Source of the DNA: UBA2336 sp964404445
Lineage (GTDB): Bacteria > Bacteroidota > Bacteroidia > Cytophagales > Cyclobacteriaceae
NCBI GenBank assembly: GCA_964404445.1
Contig: CAYOJW010000001.1
Location: 186,001-250,000 of the forward strand
Direction: 5' to 3'
Length of the DNA stretch: 64,000 nucleotides
The notes beneath the pieces are model-generated. The model made no database searches. It was not told where the DNA came from and saw only the letters and a list, made by a program, of their open reading frames with translations. A program made the translations under genes and the position numbers. Below are positions 41,600 to 49,922 of this stretch, one piece after another (within the stretch, counting starts at the first letter, position 1; every line of letters begins with the position of its first letter).

Positions 41600-42912
41600 T
41601 ACTTTCCTACTGTTTTACGGCCTACACTGTAATAAATGAACCCAAGTTCAGCGATATTCTCAAGGCTGTATAAATTACGGCCATCGAAAATCACTTTGTT
41701 TTTAAGCCGTTCGCCTACTTTATCAAAATCAGGGTTGCGGTACTCCGGCCATTCGGTGGCAATCAACAGCGCATCAGCTTTGTTCAATACATCGTATTGG
41801 TTTTCGAAAAATGTAATGGTATCGCCATACATTCGCTTTACATTTTCCATGGCTTCCGGATCGTGTACGTGTACCGTGGCTCCTGCCTGCAACAATGCAT
41901 CGATATTGTATAATGCGGGCGCCTCACGGATGTCATCGGTATGCGGTTTAAAAGCTAACCCCCAAATGGCAATGGTTTTTCCTTTTAACGATCCTTCAAA
42001 GTGTTGGGTAATGTTTGCGATGAGTTTTGTTTTTTGACGCTCGTTAACATCCATCACGGCATCTAATATTTTGAAATCATAGTTTACATCGTCCGATGAT
42101 TTCACTAATGCCTGAACATCTTTCGGAAAACAACTGCCGCCATACCCTATGCCGGCAAATAAAAAACGTTTGCCAATGCGGCTATCGGTGCCCATGCCCA
42201 AACGAACCAGGTCAACATCGGCACCCACACGTTCGCACACGTTAGCGACTTCATTCATGAACGTAATTTTTGTTGCTAAGAAAGCATTGGCTGCATACTT
42301 GGTTAGTTCCGATGAACGTTCGTCCATATAAATAACCGGGTTACCCTGCCGCGTAAAAGGCGCATAGAGATTGTCCATTACCTTCTTCGCTTTTTCAGAG
42401 CGTGTACCAACAATAACACGTTCGGGTTTCATAAAATCTTCTACCGCTAAACCTTCGCGCAAAAATTCCGGGTTCGATACGACATCAAACGCTACCGTAG
42501 CATGTTTGGCAACACGCTCACGCACCAAATCGGCCGTGCCTACGGGTACGGTACTCTTATTTACAATAACGGTATAGTCTTTCAGCAACGGCCCGATTTG
42601 ATCGGCCACGCCCAGCACATATTTTAAATCTGCTGAACCGTCTTCGCCCGGAGGGGTAGGCAGGGCCAGCATAATGATCTTAGCATCTTTAATCCCTTCG
42701 ACCAACGAAGTCGTAAAAAACAAACGCCCCTGCTTTACATTTTTTTCAAACAACTCTTCCAGGCCACGCTCAAAAATGGGGATTTGCCCCTGGTTGAGTT
42801 TTTCTACTTTCTTTTCATCAATATCCACGCATGTAACGGTATTCCCGGTTTCGGCATAACACGTGCCCGACACCAAACCTACATACCCTGTTCCGATAAC
42901 TGCTATTCTCAT
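41599..42912 (-). CDS. ugd: UDP-glucose 6-dehydrogenase
   Basis: 437 residues. Oxidises UDP-glucose to UDP-glucuronate with NAD. N-terminal Rossmann motif IGTGYVGLVSGTCYAETGN, the catalytic cysteine in GIGYGGSCFPKDVQALVKS and the C-terminal substrate domain (WGLAFKPHTDDIREAPALYN). First gene of the nucleotide-sugar operon, whose stop/start overlap with rfbB is a single base. A possible -7 box TATTTTTG is at 42932-42939 on the minus strand. Confidence 0.96.
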   Translation of the reverse strand: MRIAVIGTGYVGLVSGTCYAETGNTVTCVDIDEKKVEKLNQGQIPIFERGLEELFEKNVKQGRLFFTTSLVEGIKDAKIIMLALPTPPGEDGSADLKYVLGVADQIGPLLKDYTVIVNKSTVPVGTADLVRERVAKHATVAFDVVSNPEFLREGLAVEDFMKPERVIVGTRSEKAKKVMDNLYAPFTRQGNPVIYMDERSSELTKYAANAFLATKITFMNEVANVCERVGADVDLVRLGMGTDSRIGKRFLFAGIGYGGSCFPKDVQALVKSSDDVNYDFKILDAVMDVNERQKTKLIANITQHFEGSLKGKTIAIWGLAFKPHTDDIREAPALYNIDALLQAGATVHVHDPEAMENVKRMYGDTITFFENQYDVLNKADALLIATEWPEYRNPDFDKVGERLKNKVIFDGRNLYSLENIAELGFIYYSVGRKTVGK

Positions 42913-42931
42913 AATTCACTTAAAAAGATGC

Positions 42932-42939
42932 CAAAAATA
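42932..42939 (-). promoter_or_regulatory. Possible -7 box of the ugd operon
   Basis: TATTTTTG (minus strand) matches TAnnTTTG about 20 bases before the ugd start. The -33 element is not convincing. Confidence 0.45.
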
Positions 42940-43001
42940 AGGTTTTTATAACAACCCGGTATGCCCCGATTATAAACCTATCACCAACAAACTAACATTC
43001 G

Positions 43002-43032
43002 TTTGGGTTTTTATTCCATTGTTGTACCTTCG
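43002..43032 (+). promoter_or_regulatory. Promoter of the acyl-CoA dehydrogenase gene
   Basis: TTTG at 43002-43005 and, after 19 bases, TACCTTCG at 43025-43032 (one base off TAnnTTTG). The ATG at 43053 follows, giving a leader of about 15 bases. Confidence 0.6.
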
Positions 43033-43052
43033 CACTTCAAAAAATAAAAACG

Positions 43053-44231
43053 ATGGCCATAACAGCTACAAATACCCCCCTTGCTGGTAACGTAAACTTT
43101 GAAGAAAGCGACCACCAAAAAATGATTGCCCAAATGGTGCGCGATTTTGGTGCAAAAGAGATTAAACCGAAAATGATGGAATGGGACGAATCGCAGGAGT
43201 TTCCCATAGCCATGTTTAAAAAGTTAGGTTCACTCGGACTGATGGGCGTATTAGTGCCCGAAGAATATGGCGGCTCAGGGTTTGGCTACCCCGAATATGT
43301 AACGGCCATTGCCGAGCTTGCCAAAATCGATGGCTCTATCGGGCTTTCCATGGCCGCACACAATTCGTTATGCACCGGTCATATTTTACAGCACGCTAAT
43401 GAAGAACAAAAACAAAAATACCTGCCCAAATTAGCTACGGCCGAATGGATCGGAGCGTGGGGATTAACCGAACCCAATACCGGATCGGATGCAGGCAATA
43501 TGCGCACGGTAGCCGTGAAGGATGGTGATTACTATGTTATTAACGGAGCAAAAAATTTTATCACACATGGCAAATCGGGCGATGTAGCCGTGGTGATTGT
43601 ACGCACCGGAAACGTAGGCGATTCGCACGGCATGAGCGCTTTTATCGTTGAAAAGGGCACCCCGGGGTTTGCCTCCGGAAAAAAGGAAAACAAGTTAGGT
43701 ATGCGTGCTTCCGAAACAGCCGAACTGATTTTTACCGACTGCCGTATTCACAAATCACAAATGATCGGGAAAGAAGGCGAAGGTTTTATTCAGGCCATGA
43801 AAGTGCTGGATGGCGGCCGCATTTCAATTGCCGCATTAAGTTTAGGCATTGCACAAGGTGCCTATGAGGCCGCGCTTCAGTATGCGCAGGAACGCCAGCA
43901 GTTCAACAAGCCTATTGCGGCTTTTCAGGGAATTGCCTTTAAGCTGGCCGATATGGCTACTAAAATTGAAGCGGCCAGCCTGTTAACCTACCGGGCAGCC
44001 GTAATGAAGCAACAGGGGCAAAACGTAAACCGCGAATCGGCTATGGCCAAACTGTATGCTTCCGAAATTGCCGTAGAAGTGGCCAACGAGGGCGTTCAGA
44101 TTTTTGGCGGGTACGGCTACACCAAAGATTTCCCGGCCGAAAAATACTACCGCGATGCCAAATTGTGCACCATTGGCGAGGGTACATCCGAAATACAGAA
44201 ATTGGTGATTTCCAGAGCTATTTTGAAGTAA
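43053..44231 (+). CDS. Acyl-CoA dehydrogenase
   Basis: 392 residues, FAD-dependent, oxidises acyl-CoA at the alpha-beta position in fatty acid or branched-chain amino acid breakdown. Seen: SHGMSAFIVEKGTPGFASG, the FAD-binding AWGLTEPNTGSDAGNMRT, GEGFIQAMKVLDGGRISIAA and the catalytic Glu in TIGEGTSEIQKLVISRAI. The substrate chain length is not readable from sequence. Single gene between the ugd operon and rpsU. Confidence 0.95.
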   Translation: MAITATNTPLAGNVNFEESDHQKMIAQMVRDFGAKEIKPKMMEWDESQEFPIAMFKKLGSLGLMGVLVPEEYGGSGFGYPEYVTAIAELAKIDGSIGLSMAAHNSLCTGHILQHANEEQKQKYLPKLATAEWIGAWGLTEPNTGSDAGNMRTVAVKDGDYYVINGAKNFITHGKSGDVAVVIVRTGNVGDSHGMSAFIVEKGTPGFASGKKENKLGMRASETAELIFTDCRIHKSQMIGKEGEGFIQAMKVLDGGRISIAALSLGIAQGAYEAALQYAQERQQFNKPIAAFQGIAFKLADMATKIEAASLLTYRAAVMKQQGQNVNRESAMAKLYASEIAVEVANEGVQIFGGYGYTKDFPAEKYYRDAKLCTIGEGTSEIQKLVISRAILK

Positions 44232-44232
44232 T

Positions 44233-44265
44233 TTTGGAATTGTGACCGGGCTTTTACTATATTTG
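44233..44265 (+). promoter_or_regulatory. Promoter of rpsU
   Basis: TTTG at 44233-44236 and, after 21 bases, TATATTTG at 44258-44265, an exact -7 box. The rpsU ATG at 44286 lies about 20 bases further on. Confidence 0.65.
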
Positions 44266-44285
44266 CAGCCCTAATTATTGGAAAC

Positions 44286-44480
44286 ATGCTCATTATCAAC
44301 ATCAAAGAAAACGAATCGATTGACAAGGCTTTGAAGCGTTTTAAGAAGAAATTCGAAAAAACCGGCATTTTGAAGGAGTTGCGCTCGCGCACTGCTTTCC
44401 AAAAACCCTCTGTAAGACGCAGAACTGAAGTTAAAAAAGCTGCGTACATCCAGAATATCAGAAGACAAGAAAACGCTTAA
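44286..44480 (+). CDS. rpsU: 30S ribosomal protein S21
   Basis: 64 residues, small basic protein of the 30S subunit near the mRNA 3' cleft. Seen: NIKENESIDKALKRFKKKFE and RRRTEVKKAAYIQNIRRQ, the Bacteroidota form. It has its own promoter and terminator but in this phylum is commonly followed by xerC/D and a ribosome hibernation factor gene, as here. Confidence 0.96.
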   Translation: MLIINIKENESIDKALKRFKKKFEKTGILKELRSRTAFQKPSVRRRTEVKKAAYIQNIRRQENA

Positions 44481-44519
44481 GCCGGGGCTTAAGTATTTAG
44501 TTATACACATTCTATCAAC

Positions 44520-44559
44520 GAATCCCCTTCGGGTATTTCCCGGAGGGGATTCTTTTTTT
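44520..44559 (+). terminator. Rho-independent terminator after rpsU
   Basis: GAATCCCCTTCGGG (44520-44533) pairs with CCCGGAGGGGATTC (44539-44552) with one G-U pair, and seven T follow. Strong. It separates rpsU from the recombinase gene. Confidence 0.92.
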
Positions 44560-44606
44560 ACATTGATCTACGATAGCAGCCCCGCAGGAAGTTGACAGAT
44601 GTGAAT

Positions 44607-45506
44607 ATGATTGAGCTTTTCCTCAAATACCTTCAATACGAAAAACGTGTAAGTGCGCATACAGCACTGGCCTATCAGAACGACCTGGAGCAGTTTTCGC
44701 AATTTTTAAACAACACGTACGAAGCACACCCTATTGAACAGGCCACATACAGCATGGTTCGGTCGTGGATCATTACCCTCACCGATGCCAACCTCGAAGC
44801 CACTTCGGTTAACCGTAAAATTGCCAGCCTGAAAGCTTTCTACAAGTTTTTAATGCGCGAACAAGCCATCGCTAAAAACCCGATGCTGAAAATACGTGTG
44901 CTGAAAACCCAAAAACGGTTGCCCTCATTTGTAAATGAAAACGAAATAAATGAGGCGCTCGACAATAAAGAATATAAAAAGGAAAAGAAAGCGTGGAGCG
45001 ACTCGCTCGAAGACTGGCGCAGACGTCTTATCCTCGAATTGTTTTATGCTACCGGCATCCGCTTGTCGGAGTTGATCGGCCTAAAAGAAAACCAGGTTAA
45101 CCTGCACGACCGCACCATTAAAGTTCTGGGAAAAAGAAATAAAGAAAGAGTTATCCCTTTCCCGCCCGGTATCGTTTCTATACTCAAGGGCTATAAAACC
45201 GTACGAAACCGCGAAGTAGAAATGAGGGATCACGGATTTTTATTGGTAACGGATTCTGGTGACCCGTTATACCCGATGATGGTCTATCGCATTGTGAAAC
45301 AGCATTTAAAAGATACCGGCACTCAAAAAACCAGTCCGCACGTACTGCGGCATACATACGCCACACACTTATTAAACAAGGGTGCCGAGATTAATGCCGT
45401 GAAAGATTTATTAGGCCATAGTAGTTTGGCCGCCACGCAGGTTTATACACACAATTCCATCGAAAAAATTAAAAAAACATTTGAACAGGCGCACCCAAAA
45501 GCCTGA
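44607..45506 (+). CDS. XerC/XerD-type tyrosine recombinase
   Basis: 299 residues from the ATG at 44607; a TTG at 44592 opens the frame earlier. Site-specific recombinase of chromosome dimer resolution type. N-terminal SAM-like domain (MIELFLKYLQYEKRVSAHTA), then the catalytic residues: Arg in ATGIRLSELIGL, Lys in LGKRNKERVIPF, His-x-x-Arg in SPHVLRHTYATHL, His in LLGHSSLAATQVYTH and the nucleophile Tyr in that last motif. The position between rpsU and raiA marks it as the housekeeping XerC/D-type enzyme rather than a phage integrase. Which of XerC or XerD cannot be settled. Confidence 0.92.
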   Translation: MIELFLKYLQYEKRVSAHTALAYQNDLEQFSQFLNNTYEAHPIEQATYSMVRSWIITLTDANLEATSVNRKIASLKAFYKFLMREQAIAKNPMLKIRVLKTQKRLPSFVNENEINEALDNKEYKKEKKAWSDSLEDWRRRLILELFYATGIRLSELIGLKENQVNLHDRTIKVLGKRNKERVIPFPPGIVSILKGYKTVRNREVEMRDHGFLLVTDSGDPLYPMMVYRIVKQHLKDTGTQKTSPHVLRHTYATHLLNKGAEINAVKDLLGHSSLAATQVYTHNSIEKIKKTFEQAHPKA

Positions 45507-45643
45507 CTATGATTTAATGATTACGCTGATTATGATTACACTGATTAAACGCTATACTATCGAATAAACGCTACGCTGAAAGACCTGCGGCACGTCTGTA
45601 AACTACCGCGTAACCGAATGTTCCATTTTAAATTTTTAATGCT

Positions 45644-45946
45644 ATGAAGTTACAAGTTCAATCCATCCATTTCGATGCAGACGTGAAGCTGATCCACTTT
45701 ATTCAACGCAAGGTTGATAAATTGCACATCTTTTACGATCGTTTAGTAGATGGCGAAGTGTTTTTGCGTTTGAATAACGAAGGCATTGAAAACAAAACGG
45801 TAGAGATAAAAATTAATGTGCCCGGCACACAACTGTTTGCCACTGAAAAAGCACGCTCGTTTGAAGCCGCTGCCGATCAAGCCACCGAGGCGTTGCGCAA
45901 CCAGCTTAAAAAGTTTAAAACACGGGTAAAACAGGGCAGGGCATAG
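45644..45946 (+). CDS. raiA: Ribosome hibernation promoting factor, short form
   Basis: 100 residues. Binds the 30S subunit near the A and P sites and helps silence ribosomes in stationary phase. Seen: VQSIHFDADVKLIHFIQRKV at the start, then VDGEVFLRLN and KTVEIKINVPG, the beta-alpha-beta fold of HPF/RaiA. No long C-terminal dimerisation domain. In many Bacteroidota tRNA genes and tuf follow raiA; here a lipoprotein gene follows. Confidence 0.92.
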   Translation: MKLQVQSIHFDADVKLIHFIQRKVDKLHIFYDRLVDGEVFLRLNNEGIENKTVEIKINVPGTQLFATEKARSFEAAADQATEALRNQLKKFKTRVKQGRA

Positions 45947-45981
45947 CGCAACAAAAATTTGTTGATCATCTAAAAACAAAG

Positions 45982-46007
45982 GCCTTGAATGTTTTTTCAA
46001 GGCTTTT
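45982..46007 (+). terminator. Terminator after raiA
   Basis: GCCTTGAA (45982-45989) pairs with TTCAAGGC (45996-46003), loop of six bases, followed by TTTT. Confidence 0.75.
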
Positions 46008-46058
46008 ACTACTTTAGTGAGGCACTATTAGCAGAATAAACTTTTCTTCATCAACACT

Positions 46059-46481
46059 ATGCGCATTAATCTTAAAATACTGACGTGGCTCCTATTGCTA
46101 TCTTCATTTTCTTGCGTGACCGAATCCACGAGAATAAAAACAATTCAAAACTTTATTGAATCCGTAAGTAACGATGATTATCCAGCCCTCGTCATAGATA
46201 AGTACATCGCAGTACATGACTCTACAAACCACGAAATTGTAACTCTTTCCTTGCGGGAATTACAGGAAGGGTTTCACTACATAAACACAAGTGAATTGAA
46301 ATACAGTATTTATAATGCAGCAACCCATGGCAAAATCATCTTGCCTGATGGAGAATCTAAAAATGTGTTTGTAGTTGAGACCAAACACGAGCCCCTTATA
46401 TATGTATGGATGAAAGGGGGTCTCATACAATCGTTTTCTACATTGAACAAAGGCGGGACAAGGGTTTTTATAACCTACTAA
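46059..46481 (+). CDS. Small exported lipoprotein-like protein
   Basis: 140 residues, signal starting MRINLKILTWLLLLSSFSC with a lipobox-like SFSC. The mature part (FIESVSNDDYPALVIDKYIA, YSIYNAATHGKIILPDGE) resembles a small NTF2- or SnoaL-like exported domain, but the match is not strong. Function unknown. Convergent with metK; a hairpin lies between them. Confidence 0.65.
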   Translation: MRINLKILTWLLLLSSFSCVTESTRIKTIQNFIESVSNDDYPALVIDKYIAVHDSTNHEIVTLSLRELQEGFHYINTSELKYSIYNAATHGKIILPDGESKNVFVVETKHEPLIYVWMKGGLIQSFSTLNKGGTRVFITY

Positions 46482-46487
46482 AACATA

Positions 46488-46515
46488 AAGACCCTAACGA
46501 CATCGTCAGGGTCTT
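46488..46515. terminator. Two-way terminator between the lipoprotein gene and metK
   Basis: AAGACCCT (46488-46495) pairs with AGGGTCTT (46508-46515), and ACGA and TCGT inside it extend the stem. It lies in the gap between convergent genes. Confidence 0.75.
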
Positions 46516-46540
46516 ATTCTATCAATAGTTTTCGCTCACC

Positions 46541-47794
46541 TCAAAGCTTAAACGCTTTCTTTACAGCATCAACATAATCGAGTTTTTCCCAGGGGAATAA
46601 CTCAACTTTAACTTTGGTTTCGTTTTGCTTGCCTTTGTTAAACACTTTTTCCACCACTTTCGACTCACGACCCATGTGGCCGTAGGCAGCGGTTTCGGAG
46701 TATATCGGTGTTCTTAATTTAAAACGCTCTTCAATAAAGTAAGGGCGCATATCGAAAAGCTTCTCTACTTTTTTAGCGATCTCACCATCGTTCAAATTCA
46801 CATTTGCCGTACCGTAAGTATTTACATACAAGCCAACCGGTTTGGCAACACCAATCGCATACGCAACCTGTACCAACACTTCATCGCACACGCCAGCGGC
46901 TACTAAGTTTTTAGCAATGTGGCGTGTGGCATACGCTGCCGAGCGGTCAACTTTTGAAGGATCTTTACCCGAGAACGCTCCGCCACCGTGTGCGCCTTTA
47001 CCTCCGTAGGTATCTACAATGATTTTTCTCCCGGTTAAACCGGTATCGCCATGCGGGCCGCCAATCACAAACTTACCGGTTGGGTTAACGTGATATTTAA
47101 TATCGGAGCCAAACAGTTTCTGAACACGCTTCGGGAGTTTTTTCAGAATGCGCGGCACAAGAATATTGATTACATCGTCTTTAATCTTTTTCAGCATTAC
47201 CGCATCTTTTGCGAAATCATCGTGCTGAGTTGAGATCACTATGGCATCAATACGTTGTGGTTTGTTGTCATCGCTGTATTCGATTGTTACCTGCGATTTG
47301 GCATCCGGACGGAGGTAAGTCATTACTTTACCCTCTCTGCGGATTACAGACAGTTCTCTCAGTAATAAATGTGCCAGCTCCAGCGGAAGTGGCATATAAT
47401 TGTCGGTTTCGTTGGTTGCATAGCCAAACATCATGCCCTGATCGCCAGCGCCCTGATCTTCTTTTTTCTTACGCTCAACGCCCTGGTTAATATCGGATGA
47501 TTGTTCGTGAATGGCCGAGAAAATACCACAACTGTTGGCCTCGAACATATACTCGCTTTTGGTGTAGCCGATCTTACGGATAACCTCACGGGCAATATCC
47601 TGCACATCGAGGTAGGCTTGCGATTTTACTTCACCGGCCAGCACAACCTGTCCGGTAGTTACCAGCGTTTCGCACGCCACTTTCGAGGACGGATCGTACG
47701 CTAAGAAATAATCGATGAGTGCATCGGATATTTGATCCGCTACTTTATCGGGGTGACCTTCCGATACAGACTCTGATGTGAATAAGTAAGGCAT
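46541..47794 (-). CDS. metK: S-adenosylmethionine synthetase
   Basis: 417 residues. Makes S-adenosylmethionine from methionine and ATP. Seen: SESVSEGHPDKVADQISDAL, GAGDQGMMFGYA, GGPHGDTGLTGRKIIVDTYG, and GAFSGKDPSKVDRSAAYA. Longer than the usual 380-400 residues because of an insertion near residues 100-130 and at the C-terminus, as in other Bacteroidota. A -7 box is seen upstream at 47837-47844. The leader is only about 35 bases, too short for a SAM riboswitch. Confidence 0.97.
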   Translation of the reverse strand: MPYLFTSESVSEGHPDKVADQISDALIDYFLAYDPSSKVACETLVTTGQVVLAGEVKSQAYLDVQDIAREVIRKIGYTKSEYMFEANSCGIFSAIHEQSSDINQGVERKKKEDQGAGDQGMMFGYATNETDNYMPLPLELAHLLLRELSVIRREGKVMTYLRPDAKSQVTIEYSDDNKPQRIDAIVISTQHDDFAKDAVMLKKIKDDVINILVPRILKKLPKRVQKLFGSDIKYHVNPTGKFVIGGPHGDTGLTGRKIIVDTYGGKGAHGGGAFSGKDPSKVDRSAAYATRHIAKNLVAAGVCDEVLVQVAYAIGVAKPVGLYVNTYGTANVNLNDGEIAKKVEKLFDMRPYFIEERFKLRTPIYSETAAYGHMGRESKVVEKVFNKGKQNETKVKVELFPWEKLDYVDAVKKAFKL

Positions 47795-47836
47795 ATAGTT
47801 TTTTAAGGAGTTATGGTCATTCTTTTAAACCGGTCG

Positions 47837-47844
47837 CAAAGTTA
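47837..47844 (-). promoter_or_regulatory. Likely -7 box of metK
   Basis: TAACTTTG (minus strand) matches TAnnTTTG, 43 bases before the metK start. No TTG at the expected upstream spacing, so confidence is limited. Confidence 0.45.
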
Positions 47845-47879
47845 TACGATTGAAGCTAATTGAAAAACGTGCGCACCCC

Positions 47880-48587
47880 TCAGGCCAAAAAAAGAAAAAC
47901 TGTTGGCAGCTTAGGCAATTCGGGTTGGCGCACGCGCCATGCCTTTACGGGTTGGGTAATGATGGACTCGGCCTTGCCCGTAACATCAACGGCAATGCAT
48001 AACAATGTGTGTTCGTGCAGTGCTTTAAGCAGGTTTGTGATAAGCTGGTTGTTCCGGTAAGGTGTTTCAATAAAAATCTGCGTTTGGTTTTTTGCCCGTG
48101 ATTCTTTCTCAAAAACCCTGATCGCTTCGATGCTTTCCTTTGAATCGATCGGCAAATAGCCATGAAACGCAAACTTTTGACCGTTTAATCCTGAGGCCAT
48201 CAACGCCAACAGGATAGCGGAGGGGCCTGTTAACGGCACTACCTGAATACCTTGTTGATGTGCAAACTTTGCAGCCAATGCCCCGGGGTCGGCAATGCCG
48301 GGACAACCCGATTCTGAAAGAATGCCCAAATCGTTCCCCTCAAAAACCGGTGCGAACAGTTCCTGAAGTTCGTGTTCTTTGGTGTTTTTGTTTAACACCT
48401 TAAAATCGAGCGGATCAATCGCTTCATAAATTTTCAGGCTACTGAGGTATCGTCTTGCGGTGCGGATGTCTTCCGCCAGAAAATGCTTTATGCCTTTCAA
48501 TACATCTTTAACCCCTAACGGAATAACAGCCTGTTGTGTATCTTCTGCAACAATCGTGGGGATCAGGTAAAGTTTGCCGTTAGCCAT
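47880..48587 (-). CDS. rsmI: RsmI-like 16S rRNA (cytidine-2'-O)-methyltransferase
   Basis: 235 residues of the tetrapyrrole-methylase fold. RsmI methylates C1402 of 16S rRNA. Seen: LYLIPTIVAEDTQQAVIP, LGILSESGCPGIADPGA and VVPLTGPSAILLALMASGLN, then IFIETPYRNNQLI. The shorter length and the lack of the E. coli C-terminal region are usual for Bacteroidota RsmI-like proteins. Start codon lies four bases after the hydrolase stop on the same strand. Confidence 0.85.
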   Translation of the reverse strand: MANGKLYLIPTIVAEDTQQAVIPLGVKDVLKGIKHFLAEDIRTARRYLSSLKIYEAIDPLDFKVLNKNTKEHELQELFAPVFEGNDLGILSESGCPGIADPGALAAKFAHQQGIQVVPLTGPSAILLALMASGLNGQKFAFHGYLPIDSKESIEAIRVFEKESRAKNQTQIFIETPYRNNQLITNLLKALHEHTLLCIAVDVTGKAESIITQPVKAWRVRQPELPKLPTVFLFLA

Positions 48588-48590
48588 ACC

Positions 48591-49358
48591 TCAGGTTGTA
48601 GCCTTTAAAAAATTCTCTACTACCGCCACAAACTCCGCTGGTTTTTCGGCTTGTACCCAATGGCCGGTATCCATCGTAACCAACGTTGCTTTGGGAAAGA
48701 GCGTTTTAATCCGGTCGCGGTCTTCGTCTTTCACGTAATTGGATTTTCCGCCACGGATAAAAAGTACAGGGCCATCAAACGTTCCTTCAAACTGTAAATC
48801 CTGACCAATATCCTCCAGGCTTTTCTCGATCACCGGCAGGTTAATCTTCCACGAAAAACCGCCATCACTTTTTCGTGAAAGGTTCTTTAGCAAAAACTGC
48901 CGCACATCGGCCTCTTTAACATAATCGGCCAGAACCTCATCGGCCTCGCCACGGGTTTTGATGGTGTCAATCGGAATAGCCTTTAACCCTTTCACAATAA
49001 CATCGTGATGAACTTTATAATATTTAGGAGCGATGTCGGCCACAATCAGTTTGTCGAGTTTACCGGGATGCGCCACGGCAAAATTCATGGCTGTTTTGCC
49101 GCCCATCGAGTGGCCGAGAATGATTGGGTTGGTTATGTTGTGTTGATCGATAAAGTCGTTGAGGTCGTTGGCCAGCACGGTATAATTAAGTTCATCGCTG
49201 TGAGGCGACTGACCGTGGTTTCGCTGATCAACGATATACACATGATACTTCTCGGATAACATTTTTGCCTGCGGCAGCCAGTTATCGGACGAACCCATCA
49301 ATCCGTGCAGGACGATTAACGGTTGCCCCTGACCCATTTCGCGATAGAATAATTTCAT
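48591..49358 (-). CDS. Alpha/beta hydrolase
   Basis: 255 residues, cytoplasmic. Nucleophile elbow GHSMGGKTAMNFA (Ser in GHSMGG), oxyanion region LIVLHGLMGSSDNWLP, charge-relay Asp in the FIRGGKSNYVKDEDR part and final His in MDTGHWVQAEKP. It resembles YbfF-type esterases; substrate unknown. It shares a strand with the RsmI-like gene three bases downstream. Confidence 0.88.
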   Translation of the reverse strand: MKLFYREMGQGQPLIVLHGLMGSSDNWLPQAKMLSEKYHVYIVDQRNHGQSPHSDELNYTVLANDLNDFIDQHNITNPIILGHSMGGKTAMNFAVAHPGKLDKLIVADIAPKYYKVHHDVIVKGLKAIPIDTIKTRGEADEVLADYVKEADVRQFLLKNLSRKSDGGFSWKINLPVIEKSLEDIGQDLQFEGTFDGPVLFIRGGKSNYVKDEDRDRIKTLFPKATLVTMDTGHWVQAEKPAEFVAVVENFLKATT

Positions 49359-49360
49359 AG

Positions 49361-49392
49361 TTGAGCAAATCTATTATTTCTATTTAACTTTG
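49361..49392 (+). promoter_or_regulatory. Promoter of the RelE-type toxin-antitoxin pair
   Basis: TTG at 49361-49363 and, after 21 bases, TAACTTTG at 49385-49392, an exact -7 box. The ATG at 49397 follows directly, so the transcript would be nearly leaderless. Confidence 0.6.
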
Positions 49393-49396
49393 ATGC

Positions 49397-49603
49397 ATGA
49401 AAGTTTTATTGGATATAAAAGACAGCAAGGCCGATTTTGTGCTGGAACTGTTGGGCAACCTGAAATACGTGAAAACAAAAACGATCTCTGCCAAAAAAGA
49501 AAAGTTTTTGAACGAACTGAAAGAGGCTGTTGAACAGGTTAAACTGGCAAAAGCCGGAAAGTTAAAGACCCGTCCGGTAAGGGAATTATTAGATGAGTTA
49601 TAA
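49397..49603 (+). CDS. Antitoxin partner of the RelE-like toxin
   Basis: 68 residues, beginning MKVLLDIKDSKADFVLELLG. The first strand and a helix (FLNELKEAVEQVKLAKAGKL) and the tail LKTRPVRELLDEL are those of small antitoxins found next to RelE/StbE toxins in this phylum. It has an 11-base overlap with the toxin gene. Confidence 0.75.
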   Translation: MKVLLDIKDSKADFVLELLGNLKYVKTKTISAKKEKFLNELKEAVEQVKLAKAGKLKTRPVRELLDEL

Positions 49604-49919
49604 AGTTGATTCCATCCCGTTTTTTGATGCCCAGCTAAAGCGACTGGCCAAAAAATACCCATCCTTAAAAACCGATGTCGGTCAATTGATCAATGTGCTT
49701 GAAGTCAATCCTGTTCAGGGCATTGCATTGGGCAAGAATTGTTACAAAATAAGGTTAGCGATCAAATCGAAGGGGAAAGGCAAATCCGGGGGAGCGCGTG
49801 TGATCAGTTACGTTTATGTAACAAAAAACACCGTGTACCTGATGTCAATTTACGATAAGGCCGAACAGGCTGATATTTCAAACAGCGACCTTTCATTACT
49901 TATAAAGAGTTTAGAATAA
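49593..49919 (+). CDS. RelE/ParE-family toxin
   Basis: 108 residues. RelE fold pattern: IPFFDAQLKRLAKKYPSLKT, CYKIRLAIKSKGKGKSGGAR, VISYVYVTKNTVYLMSIYD. A ribosome-dependent mRNA interferase is the likely activity, but the catalytic residues of this subgroup are not certain. Start overlaps the antitoxin gene by 11 bases; lysA follows three bases after its stop. Confidence 0.85.
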   Translation: MSYKVDSIPFFDAQLKRLAKKYPSLKTDVGQLINVLEVNPVQGIALGKNCYKIRLAIKSKGKGKSGGARVISYVYVTKNTVYLMSIYDKAEQADISNSDLSLLIKSLE

Positions 49920-49922
49920 CAC

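Noticed and set aside
44607..45506. Prophage or integron integrase
   Set aside because: The tyrosine recombinase sits between rpsU and raiA, the standard place for the housekeeping XerC/D enzyme, and no phage genes are near.
47795..47836. SAM riboswitch in the metK leader
   Set aside because: The leader after the -7 box is only about 35 bases and has no paired elements with U-run, too short for known SAM-binding classes.
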